Of a stretch of 64,000 bases of DNA, positions 9,002 to 17,285 are shown piece after piece. Under the pieces are notes generated by a model. That model saw only the letters and a list, made by a program, of their open reading frames with translations, did no database searches and had not been told where the DNA came from. This DNA is from Flagellimonas aquimarina (lineage in GTDB: Bacteria; Bacteroidota; Bacteroidia; Flavobacteriales; Flavobacteriaceae): contig NZ_QGEG01000006.1 of NCBI RefSeq assembly GCF_003149745.1, forward strand, positions 41,626 to 105,625, given 5' to 3'. How positions within the stretch are numbered: the first letter of the stretch is position 1; each line of letters starts with the position of its first letter. The translations under genes and the position numbers were made by a program.

Positions 9002-11272
9002 ATGGCATTTGACATTGATATGATTAAGGGTGTTTACGCTTCTATGGGGGAGCGTATAGAAAAAGCCCGCAAACTAGTAGGAAGACCTTTAACCCTTGCA
9101 GAAAAAATTTTATACTCTCATTTATGGGAAGGAACACCTAGCAAACAATTTTCAAGGGGTAAAGATTATGTTGATTTTGCTCCAGATAGAGTAGCCTGTC
9201 AGGATGCTACAGCCCAAATGGCCTTATTGCAGTTTATGCACGCTGGTAAGCCTAAGGTTGCAGTGCCAACCACGGTACATTGCGATCATTTGATACAGGC
9301 AAAAGTTGATGCAAAAACAGATTTAAAACGAGCAAACCAAACCAGTAATGAAGTTTTTGACTTCTTGGAATCCGTTTCAAACAAATATGGTATAGGCTTT
9401 TGGAAACCAGGAGCTGGGATTATTCACCAAGTAGTATTGGAGAATTATGCATTTCCCGGAGGAATGATGATAGGAACTGATTCCCATACGGTAAATGCTG
9501 GTGGTTTAGGGATGGTAGCTATTGGTGTTGGTGGTGCGGATGCTGTTGATGTAATGGCGGGTATGGCATGGGAACTAAAATTTCCAAAACTGATTGGTGT
9601 AAAGTTAACAGGAAAACTGTCTGGATGGACAGCGCCTAAAGATGTAATTCTAAAAGTAGCGGATATCCTTACCGCCAAAGGTGGAACAGGAGCTATTATC
9701 GAATATTTTGGAGAAGGGGCCACTTCAATGTCATGTACGGGAAAAGGTACCATTTGTAATATGGGAGCTGAGGTTGGAGCCACCACTTCCACATTTGGTT
9801 ATGACGAATCCATGGATAGGTACTTAAGAGCCACGGATCGCGCCGATGTTGCTGATGCTGCCTTTGAAGTAAAAGAGCACTTAACGGCTGATGCTGATGT
9901 ATATGCAAATCCAGAAAAATATTTTGACCAATTAATAGAAATTAATTTAGATACTTTGGAACCGCACTTGAATGGTCCTTTTACACCAGACTTGGCAACT
10001 CCAATCTCTAAAATGAGCGAAGCTGCCAAAGAAAATGACTGGCCTTTAAATGTTGAAGTTGGTTTGATCGGATCATGTACCAACTCTTCTTATGAGGATA
10101 TTTCTAGAGCAGCATCCCTGGCAAAGCAGGTTTCTAACAAAAAGCTGAAAATGAAATCTCAGTTTACCATAACTCCAGGTTCCGAACAAGTACGTTATAC
10201 CATAGAACGCGATGGTTTTATAGATACATTTGATGGTGTGGGTGCTACTGTATTTGCAAATGCTTGTGGACCTTGCATAGGAATGTGGGACCGCTATGGA
10301 GACAAAGCCGCAGATGGGCCAAGAAATACCATTGTTCACTCATTCAACAGAAACTTTGCCAAACGTGCAGATGGAAATCCAAATACTTTGGCATTTGTAG
10401 GCTCCCCAGAATTGGTCACAGCTATTGCTATAGCGGGACGGTTGGATTTTAATCCAGTATCGGATAAGCTTATTAATGAAGATGGAGAAGAGGTGATGTT
10501 AGAAGAACCTCGTGGATACGAATTGCCACCTGAAGGTTTTGCAGTGGAAGATGCTGGCTTTATAGCTCCAATGGAAGATGGTAGTGGTGTGCAGGTTGTT
10601 GTTTCACCAACATCTGAGCGTCTACAACTTTTAGAACCGTTTGTTCCTATTACAACAGAAAGCCTTCAAGGGGTGAAATTGTTGATCAAGCCATTTGGAA
10701 AATGTACTACGGACCATATCTCAATGGCAGGCCCTTGGTTAAGATACCGAGGACACTTAGATAATATTGCCAACAATACGTTGATAGGAGCGGTTAATGC
10801 ATTTAACAAGCAGACCAATTTTGTTAAGAATCAGTTGACGGGTGAATACGTTGCTGTTCCAGATGCACAGAGGGCCTATAAAAAAGCTGGGATTAAAACT
10901 ATTGTAGTTGGAGATCACAACTATGGCGAAGGCTCTTCCAGGGAACATGCGGCCATGCAGCCCAGACACTTGGGCGTTGCAGCCGTTTTGGTTAAGTCTT
11001 TTGCCAGAATCCATGAGACAAACCTTAAAAAGCAAGGAATGCTGGCTTTGACCTTTGCAAATGAGAATGATTATGATTTAATTCAAGAGGATGATACATT
11101 CAATTTTGTGGATATCAAGGATTTTGCTCCTGGTAAGCAATTAACATTGGAAGTTGTGCATGCAAATGGCAGCACAGATAATATAATGGTTAACCATACA
11201 TATAACCAGTCACAAATTGAATGGTTCAATGAAGGTTCTGCTCTAAATGTGATTAAAAAAGAAAATGCATAA
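9002..11272 (+). CDS. acn: Aconitate hydratase (mitochondrial/AcnA-like)
   Basis: This TCA-cycle enzyme isomerises citrate to isocitrate in the cytosol. The three 4Fe-4S cysteines are visible at C359 (GSCTNSS), C422 and C425 (ACGPCIG). The swivel-domain motif [15 protein letters not shown] is present in the C-terminal third. Length of 756 residues matches the mitochondrial-type aconitase usual in Bacteroidota rather than the 865-890 of E. coli AcnA/B. A strong terminator follows immediately. Confidence 0.96.
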   Translation: MAFDIDMIKGVYASMGERIEKARKLVGRPLTLAEKILYSHLWEGTPSKQFSRGKDYVDFAPDRVACQDATAQMALLQFMHAGKPKVAVPTTVHCDHLIQAKVDAKTDLKRANQTSNEVFDFLESVSNKYGIGFWKPGAGIIHQVVLENYAFPGGMMIGTDSHTVNAGGLGMVAIGVGGADAVDVMAGMAWELKFPKLIGVKLTGKLSGWTAPKDVILKVADILTAKGGTGAIIEYFGEGATSMSCTGKGTICNMGAEVGATTSTFGYDESMDRYLRATDRADVADAAFEVKEHLTADADVYANPEKYFDQLIEINLDTLEPHLNGPFTPDLATPISKMSEAAKENDWPLNVEVGLIGSCTNSSYEDISRAASLAKQVSNKKLKMKSQFTITPGSEQVRYTIERDGFIDTFDGVGATVFANACGPCIGMWDRYGDKAADGPRNTIVHSFNRNFAKRADGNPNTLAFVGSPELVTAIAIAGRLDFNPVSDKLINEDGEEVMLEEPRGYELPPEGFAVEDAGFIAPMEDGSGVQVVVSPTSERLQLLEPFVPITTESLQGVKLLIKPFGKCTTDHISMAGPWLRYRGHLDNIANNTLIGAVNAFNKQTNFVKNQLTGEYVAVPDAQRAYKKAGIKTIVVGDHNYGEGSSREHAAMQPRHLGVAAVLVKSFARIHETNLKKQGMLALTFANENDYDLIQEDDTFNFVDIKDFAPGKQLTLEVVHANGSTDNIMVNHTYNQSQIEWFNEGSALNVIKKENA

Positions 11273-11294
11273 ATCTATTTAGAGATATAGTTAA

Positions 11295-11325
11295 AAAAAC
11301 TCCTGATATTGCATCAGGAGTTTTT
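11295..11325 (+). terminator. Rho-independent terminator of aconitase gene
   Basis: A perfect 13-bp stem (AAAAACTCCTGAT paired with ATCAGGAGTTTTT) closes a 5-nt loop 22 nt after the aconitase stop. The T-run at the end makes it a canonical terminator. Confidence 0.92.
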
Positions 11326-11347
11326 AGTTTTAATAAAATCATAATAA

Positions 11348-11908
11348 ATGAGGATTAATAAAAAGACCATATTGAATATTGCAGTAATGCTTTTTATACT
11401 TTCATTCTTTGTTACCCCTATGGGACATTATGGTAAAATTTTATTGAATAGATTGTTTTCTTTCTCTCCCTCGGTCATAGAAGAGGCAAACAGAGAAAGA
11501 ATAACAGATTATGATTGGAAACTAAAAGACGCTGATTGGGATTTTTTCAACTTTGAAAAATCAAAAGGCAATGTGGTTTTTATAAACCTTTGGGCCTCAT
11601 GGCGATTACCTTGCGAGGCAGAATTGGCAAGTATTCAAAAAATGTACAACAAGTACCAAGGGAAAATGGATTTCTACATCATTACTAACGAAAATAGGCC
11701 ACCTGTTGAAGAGTTTGTTGAGAAACATGGGTTTACATTTCCTGTGACTTATCTAATCATTGGAGAAAAGACACCTATTAACCCAGATGAGGTTCCCTCT
11801 TCTTATCTAATTGATAAGTCTGGAAACATTGTAATTTATAAACAGGAAATAGCCGACTGGAATTCTTCAAAAGTATACGATCTCTTGGATAAGTTAATTG
11901 CTGAGTAA
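11348..11908 (+). CDS. TlpA-like thioredoxin-fold protein with degenerate active site
   Basis: This 186-residue protein has an N-terminal membrane anchor (residues 8-25) and a thioredoxin fold. The active-site region reads W85-R-L-P-C89 where TlpA has WCxxC, so the nucleophilic cysteine is replaced by Arg86 (codon CGA at 11603). It is a clear tandem paralogue of the next gene, with equal length and collinear motifs. Without the first cysteine, normal disulfide reduction is unlikely. A chaperone-like or regulatory role is inferred. It lies 2 nt before its paralogue and shares its transcript. Confidence 0.82.
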   Translation: MRINKKTILNIAVMLFILSFFVTPMGHYGKILLNRLFSFSPSVIEEANRERITDYDWKLKDADWDFFNFEKSKGNVVFINLWASWRLPCEAELASIQKMYNKYQGKMDFYIITNENRPPVEEFVEKHGFTFPVTYLIIGEKTPINPDEVPSSYLIDKSGNIVIYKQEIADWNSSKVYDLLDKLIAE

Positions 11909-11910
11909 AA

Positions 11911-12471
11911 ATGAAAATTTCCAAAGAACAGATTGGTAATGGTATTTGGATATTGGCCATTATTCTTATTTTATTTACTCCTGTTGGGTTTCATCTTCGT
12001 GTTTTTGTGGGCAAGCTCTTCTCAACTAGCGCTACTGTTATTAAAGTTGAGGAAAGGAAGATGCTTAAAAACTATGATTGGGACCTTGTTGATTTGAACG
12101 GTCAGAGATTTAATTTTGAATCTTATAAAGGTGAAGTAGTGGTTGTGAACCTGTGGGCGACTTGGTGCCCTCCTTGCGTTGCGGAGCTTCCAAGCTTGGT
12201 GGCTTTACACCAAGATTATAAAGATGAAGTGGTTTTTGCCTTTGTTGCCAATGATAAGAAAGGCAAAGTGAATTCTTTCCTGAAAAAAAAGAATTATGAA
12301 ATACCTGTTTTTTTTGAGGCATCCAAAACGCCAGAATTGTTAGTGTCCAAAAGTATACCGGCAACCTATGTTATAAGTAAAACTGGCAAGGTGGTAATTG
12401 CTGAGCAAGGTGTGGCAGACTGGAATTCTAGAAGTACAAGAGATTTATTGAACAAGCTTATTCTGGAATAG
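11911..12471 (+). CDS. TlpA family thiol-disulfide oxidoreductase
   Basis: This 186-residue membrane-anchored thioredoxin-like protein has the intact active site W85-C-P-P-C89. A hydrophobic anchor at residues 10-25 would place the domain in the periplasm. Family members reduce disulfides during cytochrome c or metalloprotein assembly. Near the C-terminus, KSIPATYVISKTGKVV carries the conserved cis-proline. It is the catalytically competent member of a tandem pair and is convergent with crtZ, only 6 nt away. Confidence 0.9.
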   Translation: MKISKEQIGNGIWILAIILILFTPVGFHLRVFVGKLFSTSATVIKVEERKMLKNYDWDLVDLNGQRFNFESYKGEVVVVNLWATWCPPCVAELPSLVALHQDYKDEVVFAFVANDKKGKVNSFLKKKNYEIPVFFEASKTPELLVSKSIPATYVISKTGKVVIAEQGVADWNSRSTRDLLNKLILE

Positions 12472-12477
12472 TGTATT

Positions 12478-12930
12478 CTAAGCTTTTCTAAAGTATTTAA
12501 AGGGCACAAAGAGCATTCCAAAACATTCCCCCTTTTCTTTGCCCAAATGTTTATGGTGTATTTTATGAGCTCTTCTTACACCTCTTGCATACCAGTTATT
12601 GGCATTCCTAAACATTTTAAAACGTTGATGAATAAAAATGTCATGAACAAAGAAATATGCAATACCATAGGCTAAAATACCAAAGCCAAGAGGCCAGCCG
12701 TACCAAAAAGTGGTTTCCGCTCCCAAATAAAAACAAACCATACTTACAATTGCATAAAAAATGAAGAATGCATCGTTGCGTTCAAACCAAGAATCGTGGT
12801 CCTTTTTGTGATGGTCTTTATGTAGACTCCATAAAAAACCATGCATTACATATTTATGTGTGAACCAAGCCATAAATTCCATTATGGAAAAAGTTCCAAG
12901 AAAGATAAGAATCCAAAGTGCCACTTTCAT
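12478..12930 (-). CDS. crtZ: Beta-carotene hydroxylase
   Basis: This 150-residue membrane di-iron hydroxylase belongs to the fatty-acid-hydroxylase superfamily. It converts beta-carotene to zeaxanthin. The histidine clusters are visible: H25-KYVM-H30, HKDHH at 37-41, HDIFIH near 105 and HKIHHKH near 131. It is the last gene of the merR-crtI-crtB-crtZ unit and abuts crtB with no gap. No lycopene cyclase follows, so beta-carotene must be supplied by a cyclase encoded elsewhere, or the true substrate differs. Confidence 0.9.
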   Translation of the reverse strand: MKVALWILIFLGTFSIMEFMAWFTHKYVMHGFLWSLHKDHHKKDHDSWFERNDAFFIFYAIVSMVCFYLGAETTFWYGWPLGFGILAYGIAYFFVHDIFIHQRFKMFRNANNWYARGVRRAHKIHHKHLGKEKGECFGMLFVPFKYFRKA

Positions 12931-13770
12931 TTAAACGAGTTGTAATTTATAATTAACATATGACTGTGCCAAAAGTCCGAATTTTTGATAATTTGGAACA
13001 CGAATTCGCGTATTTTTTATTTCAAGCGGGGGTGTGCTCTGCAACTTTTTAAGGAGTTTATTGTAATATTTATAGGCAGTATAGACACCAAACTTAGCTT
13101 GATCTGGTAGTTTTACAATACCAGTGTAACCTAAGGCAAAATCGGCCTTTATTTCATCTACAATCCTTTTTTTAGAAGCTTCATCCAACTCCATCAAATT
13201 TGTATTTGGAAAATAAGTGCGTTCCAGTTCTTCATAATCAGCTTTTAAATCTCTAAGAAAATTCACTTTCTGGAAAGCAGAGCCCAATGCCATTGCTGGC
13301 TTTTTTAGTTCTTCGTACTTTTCTTTGTCTCCGTTTACGAAAACACAAAGACACATTAGACCAACCACATCTGCAGAACCATAAATATATTCCTGATACT
13401 CCTCAATGGTATTGTACTTTTTCTTATGAAGATCCATACGCATACTTTTCATAAATGCTTCCACTAAATGGTGTGGAATACCATATTGATGATATGTATG
13501 TTGGAAGGAATTAAGAATTGGGTTTAAGCTAATTTTGTTTGCAATGGCGTCTTCCATTGCCTTTTCAAAGTTATCAAAAAGCTCTTTTTTGTTATAATCA
13601 TGGAAAGTATCTACAATCTCATCAGCAAAGCGAACAAACCCATAAATGTTATAGATGTGCGCTCGTATAGAGGGTGATAACATTTTTGTGGCCAAAGAGA
13701 ACGAAGTACTGTAAGTTTCCGTTACAATTTTACTGCAGTTGTAGGATACGCTGTCAAAAATAGTTTTCAT
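12931..13770 (-). CDS. crtB: Phytoene synthase
   Basis: This enzyme condenses two geranylgeranyl diphosphates to phytoene. Its 279 residues fit bacterial CrtB. The first aspartate-rich motif D50-EIVD is clear, and the second lies in FLRDLKADYEE. A conserved AFQKVNFLRD stretch precedes it. It starts 4 nt after crtI and is directly followed by crtZ, so the three are one operon. Squalene synthase is a related family, but neighbourhood and motif spacing favour phytoene synthase. Confidence 0.92.
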   Translation of the reverse strand: MKTIFDSVSYNCSKIVTETYSTSFSLATKMLSPSIRAHIYNIYGFVRFADEIVDTFHDYNKKELFDNFEKAMEDAIANKISLNPILNSFQHTYHQYGIPHHLVEAFMKSMRMDLHKKKYNTIEEYQEYIYGSADVVGLMCLCVFVNGDKEKYEELKKPAMALGSAFQKVNFLRDLKADYEELERTYFPNTNLMELDEASKKRIVDEIKADFALGYTGIVKLPDQAKFGVYTAYKYYNKLLKKLQSTPPLEIKNTRIRVPNYQKFGLLAQSYVNYKLQLV

Positions 13771-13774
13771 TTTC

Positions 13775-15229
13775 CTAACTTTTTTTAGTTATCAAATCGG
13801 ATACCAATTTTCCTGAAATTAATGATGGTGGTACACCTGGACCGGGAACGGTCAACTGACCCGTAAAAAATAAATTTTTTACTTTGCTACTTTTAAGGTT
13901 AGGTCTTAAGAAAGCAGTCTGTCTCAGTGTATTTGCCATGCCGTAAGCATTGCCTTTGTAAGAGTTGTACTGCTCAATAAAGTCGTTTACACAGAAGCTA
14001 TCTTTAAAGATAATGGAATTTTTCACGCTCTGTCCTGTACGTTTTTCAAATCTATCTATAATAATATCAAAATATTGAGACCTTAACTGTGGCGTATCTT
14101 CAAGGCCAGGAGCTATGGGAACTAGAAAAAAACCGGTCTCATGGTCCTTGGGAGCCATTGAAGAATCAGTTACTGAAGGGAAATTTGCATAAAACAATGG
14201 GTTGCTTGGCCATTGCGGGTTATCATAAATCTCCTGAGCGTGTTTTTCAAAATCTGTATCGAAAAATAGATTATGGTGCTCAATGTTTTCGAGTTTTCTT
14301 GAAAATCCAACATAAAATAGGAGAGAGGAGGGGGCATAGGTTTTTTTATCCCAGTAGGTTTCAGAGTACTGTCTGTAATTCTTTTCTAAAAGCATTTCGG
14401 AATGGTGGTAATCTGCACCACTGATTACGATGTCAGCTTCTAATTTTTTTCCTATTGAGCTTATACCTGATACTTTTCCATCCGAAACAAGGATTTTATC
14501 TACAGGACTATTGGTGTGGAATTTTACCCCCAATTCTTCGGCTAGGTTCTTCATGGCCTTTATGATTTCATACATGCCTCCTTTTGGGTGCCATGTTCCT
14601 AATCCGAAGTCAGCAAAGTTCATAAAGCTATAAAAAGAAGGTGTTTTGCTCGGTTTTGCACCAAGGAAAAGAACGGGGAATTCTAATGTTGAAATCAATT
14701 TTTGATTTTTGAAACGCCTGCGAACCTCTTGACTTATTGTTTTAAAAAACTGGTCGACTCTTAGGACGGTTTCTTTGGTGACTAGCTCCAAAGGTGATAG
14801 GCCAGGACGTAAAACCACTTTGTTGATGGCTATGTCGTAGTTTTTCTGGGCCTTTCCAATAAAATGCTTAAGATGTTTTCCACTGCCTGGTTCAATCCTT
14901 TCGAATTCTTTGCATATTTTCTCCATACAATCCCCAATGGTAATCACGTCATCATCAAAAAAGATTTTGTATGCAGGACTCAACTTATCCAATTGATAAT
15001 AATCTGAAGTTTTCTTATCAAAATCGGCAAAAAACTTGTCAAAAATATCTGGCATCCAGTACCAACTAGGCCCAATATCAAAGGTGAATCCATCTTTGAT
15101 CAATTGCCTTGCTCTACCACCAACGGTTCCATTTTTTTCCAAAACTGTAACATTAAACCCTGCCTTAGCCAAGTAGCAAGAGGCTGAAAGCGAAGAAAAA
15201 CCAGAACCGATTACAATAGCATTTTTCAT
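13775..15229 (-). CDS. crtI: Phytoene desaturase
   Basis: This FAD-dependent desaturase converts phytoene to lycopene in several steps. The N-terminal dinucleotide motif AIVIGSGFSSLSASCYLAKAG and the VGGRAR box at about residues 40-46 identify it. The C-terminal FFTGQLTVPGPGVPPSLISGK is the bacterial CrtI signature. Length 484 is standard. It follows the MerR-type regulator by 22 nt and precedes crtB by 4 nt. Confidence 0.94.
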   Translation of the reverse strand: MKNAIVIGSGFSSLSASCYLAKAGFNVTVLEKNGTVGGRARQLIKDGFTFDIGPSWYWMPDIFDKFFADFDKKTSDYYQLDKLSPAYKIFFDDDVITIGDCMEKICKEFERIEPGSGKHLKHFIGKAQKNYDIAINKVVLRPGLSPLELVTKETVLRVDQFFKTISQEVRRRFKNQKLISTLEFPVLFLGAKPSKTPSFYSFMNFADFGLGTWHPKGGMYEIIKAMKNLAEELGVKFHTNSPVDKILVSDGKVSGISSIGKKLEADIVISGADYHHSEMLLEKNYRQYSETYWDKKTYAPSSLLFYVGFSRKLENIEHHNLFFDTDFEKHAQEIYDNPQWPSNPLFYANFPSVTDSSMAPKDHETGFFLVPIAPGLEDTPQLRSQYFDIIIDRFEKRTGQSVKNSIIFKDSFCVNDFIEQYNSYKGNAYGMANTLRQTAFLRPNLKSSKVKNLFFTGQLTVPGPGVPPSLISGKLVSDLITKKS

Positions 15230-15251
15230 TTTAGTAGGTTAGGGATGTGTT

Positions 15252-16151
15252 TCAAACAGAATCCATGAGGTGTTCAATGGAATTAAAGGTTTTTACATAG
15301 GTTGGGAGCTCATCTTTGACAACATATTGTATTTGATGTCCTAAAACGAGAAGTTTAGAATTACCAGACATGTTTAGCGTACTGGAAAATTTGTTAAAAT
15401 AAGAAGTTAAGTCATCTTTTGTTGGTGAAACCGTAAAATAGGATACAAAGTATAAATTACTATAGTATTTTAACAAATCTACTAAGCTTTCAATGGGCAT
15501 TGTTTGTCCAAGGTAGATAGATTTATATCCTCTTAGCGTAATTTCATAGTTGAGGTATAATAGCCCAATTTCATGGATTTCATTTTCTGGTAAAAAGAGT
15601 GCAAATACCTTATCTTTTTGGGTAGGCTCAACCATTTGAAGCTTTTCCGTGTTGATGTATATTTTTTGTTTGATTAAGTGGGTAATAAAATGTTCATGTG
15701 CAGGACTGATAGTATCTGTCTGCCACAAAAGTCCAAGTTCATTCAACAATGGAATAAAAACCTCATTAAAGATATCCCTAAACGATCTTTCAGATAATAA
15801 GCTGTTATATGTATTAAGGAAGAGTGTTTGATCAAAATTAATCATGGCGAGCTTAAAAGCATTGATTGCATGGCTTTTTTCGCTGTTATTTGATACAATT
15901 TCCCTTACCATTACAGGTATATTGGAGTCCTCTAACTTGGCTATTTTAGATATTTTATAACCACTATTGTAGAGTAGAGTAATGTTTAACAACTTCTGTA
16001 AACTGCTCAAACTGTATGTTCTTATGTTTGTGGTAGTCCTTTCTGGCGTAAACAGATTATATCTTTTCTCCCAAATTCTTATGGTATGTGCCTTGATACC
16101 GGAAAGATTTTCCATGTCACGGATACTAAAGGACTTCTTTACATTGTTCAT
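15252..16151 (-). CDS. MerR-type regulator with B12-binding domain, CarH/LitR-like photoreceptor candidate
   Basis: This 299-residue protein has a MerR DNA-binding domain at residues 5-75 (SIRDMENLSGIKAHTIRIWEKRY). A helical four-helix bundle and a Rossmann-like cobalamin domain follow. Two CarH hallmarks are visible: W143-x9-E153-H154, and the lower-ligand motif E191-I-H193-E-I-G196 (ExHxxG). In characterised CarH, adenosylcobalamin holds a repressing tetramer that light breaks. The residue after the tryptophan is Gln144, where Thermus CarH has the light-state ligand His132. It heads the crt operon and so probably regulates carotenoid synthesis and itself. Confidence 0.85.
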   Translation of the reverse strand: MNNVKKSFSIRDMENLSGIKAHTIRIWEKRYNLFTPERTTTNIRTYSLSSLQKLLNITLLYNSGYKISKIAKLEDSNIPVMVREIVSNNSEKSHAINAFKLAMINFDQTLFLNTYNSLLSERSFRDIFNEVFIPLLNELGLLWQTDTISPAHEHFITHLIKQKIYINTEKLQMVEPTQKDKVFALFLPENEIHEIGLLYLNYEITLRGYKSIYLGQTMPIESLVDLLKYYSNLYFVSYFTVSPTKDDLTSYFNKFSSTLNMSGNSKLLVLGHQIQYVVKDELPTYVKTFNSIEHLMDSV

Positions 16152-16160
16152 CTTTTAAGT

Positions 16161-16180
16161 ATAAACGTTAAACAAATTTA
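16161..16180 (-). promoter_or_regulatory. Promoter and candidate operator of the crt operon
   Basis: On the minus strand a TAAATTTG box (16180-16173) matches TAnnTTTG. It is followed at once by GTTTAACGTTTAT (16173-16161), which contains GTTTA twice in direct orientation, 7 bp apart. The repeat lies over the expected start site, a repressor position. A clear -33 TTG is missing. Confidence 0.55.
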
Positions 16181-16291
16181 CAATTTAAATGTAGCTGTCC
16201 TAATTTATACCCATAAAATTTAGAAGAGTTTAAGGAATAAACTTTGTTTTGGTTAAATGATTTAGGGGTTTTGAAGAAAAGAAAGTCCAAT

Positions 16292-16317
16292 AAAAAACCG
16301 CATCTAAATGCGGTTTT
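16292..16317 (-). terminator. Terminator of tRNA-Leu
   Basis: A 10-bp stem (AAAACCGCAT/ATGCGGTTTT, loop of 4) followed on the minus strand by a T-run begins 2 nt past the tRNA 3' end. It would end the tRNA-Leu transcript. Confidence 0.88.
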
Positions 16318-16318
16318 G

Positions 16319-16402
16319 TGCCCACGACTGGAGTCGAACCAGCACGTCCTTTCGAACACTACCCCCTCAAGGTAGCGTGTCTACCAATTCCACCACGTGG
16401 GC
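16319..16402 (-). tRNA. tRNA-Leu (anticodon GAG)
   Basis: The 84-nt sequence folds into a class II cloverleaf. The acceptor stem GCCCACG/CGTGGGC has discriminator A. The anticodon arm CTACC-TTGAGGG-GGTAG gives GAG. A long variable arm follows, and the T-loop GGTTCGACTCC is intact. CCA is not encoded. Confidence 0.97.
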
Positions 16403-16568
16403 AAATAATTTGTTTTAAACAAATAAAGTTAAGCCGAAGACTTAACTTTTAGTAACTAAAATTGGACTACAAATATCGGTAAAATTTATGTTTTGAACCA
16501 AGTAAGATTTCCTTTTCTAGTTTGAGAAATTGGACCAATTCTCTTTTATAGATTTATGAACTGCAAAG

Positions 16569-17282
16569 TTAAGTCAACAAATTTCCGTTTTCATCCCATT
16601 CCGCTATTGTAGCCCTCTTGCTTTGGTCTACACATTTTGCCAACCAATCATCATCATAAGCAACATTATGTTTTGCCAGTACTTCTTCTGGAACACCGTT
16701 CCAAACATTGGGCATGTTTCCTTTGTAACCAAGTTCCTCAATACCTATTTTTGAAGTGTAATACCCAGTAAGTGTCAAATTTCTCATCAAAGAAAAAAAC
16801 TGTATTTCCAAGGGATGTTCTTCTTCTGGTATTGTTACATCTGGATAGGCAATTGTATCTAAAATTGATTTTTGTTGTTCTTCAGATGCGGATTTAAACA
16901 TTAGGTTGAAATCTGTATTGCATTTATGATCGAGCCACATAAGACCGCCACGAAGAGGAGTTTGTAGTTCTGGAATATCTTTGGCCATGAATTCAATCAA
17001 TTCTGGAACTTCGGCATCTAAAATGCTACCAGTCCCTTCAACAGCAGGTAAAATTAAATTACACAGAACATTTATGGTATCCATTTCGTGTTGATTGAAA
17101 AACTCCTTAGCGCGTAATTCTTCATCTAACTTTTTTTCCTTTGGAGTTCTCCCATAAATGTATTTTTCCGTAAATACAAGTTCATCAGCGGTTTCGGCAG
17201 GTTTTGGATTACAACCGTGAACAGCCAATCCGCTGGCCACTCCACCAAGTAAGATTGATTTTAAACTCTTTCTTCTATCCAT
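16569..17282 (-). CDS. Gluconate 2-dehydrogenase subunit 3-like protein
   Basis: This 237-residue protein begins with a twin-arginine-like export signal (MDRRKSLKSILLGG) and then Cys24 in a possible lipobox (VHGCNP). The body resembles the subunit 3 family that accompanies membrane GMC dehydrogenases, with NQHEMDTINVLCNLILPAVEG near the start. It is encoded 3 nt after the GMC oxidoreductase start-side partner in the same operon. The small subunit typically carries the export signal for the catalytic subunit, which has none. Confidence 0.82.
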   Translation of the reverse strand: MDRRKSLKSILLGGVASGLAVHGCNPKPAETADELVFTEKYIYGRTPKEKKLDEELRAKEFFNQHEMDTINVLCNLILPAVEGTGSILDAEVPELIEFMAKDIPELQTPLRGGLMWLDHKCNTDFNLMFKSASEEQQKSILDTIAYPDVTIPEEEHPLEIQFFSLMRNLTLTGYYTSKIGIEELGYKGNMPNVWNGVPEEVLAKHNVAYDDDWLAKCVDQSKRATIAEWDENGNLLT

Positions 17283-17285
17283 TGC

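Noticed and set aside
9445..9792. A 115-codon open frame antisense to aconitase
   Set aside because: It lies wholly inside a strongly conserved enzyme gene on the other strand, and its proline-rich translation follows from the sense codons. It is a shadow of aconitase.
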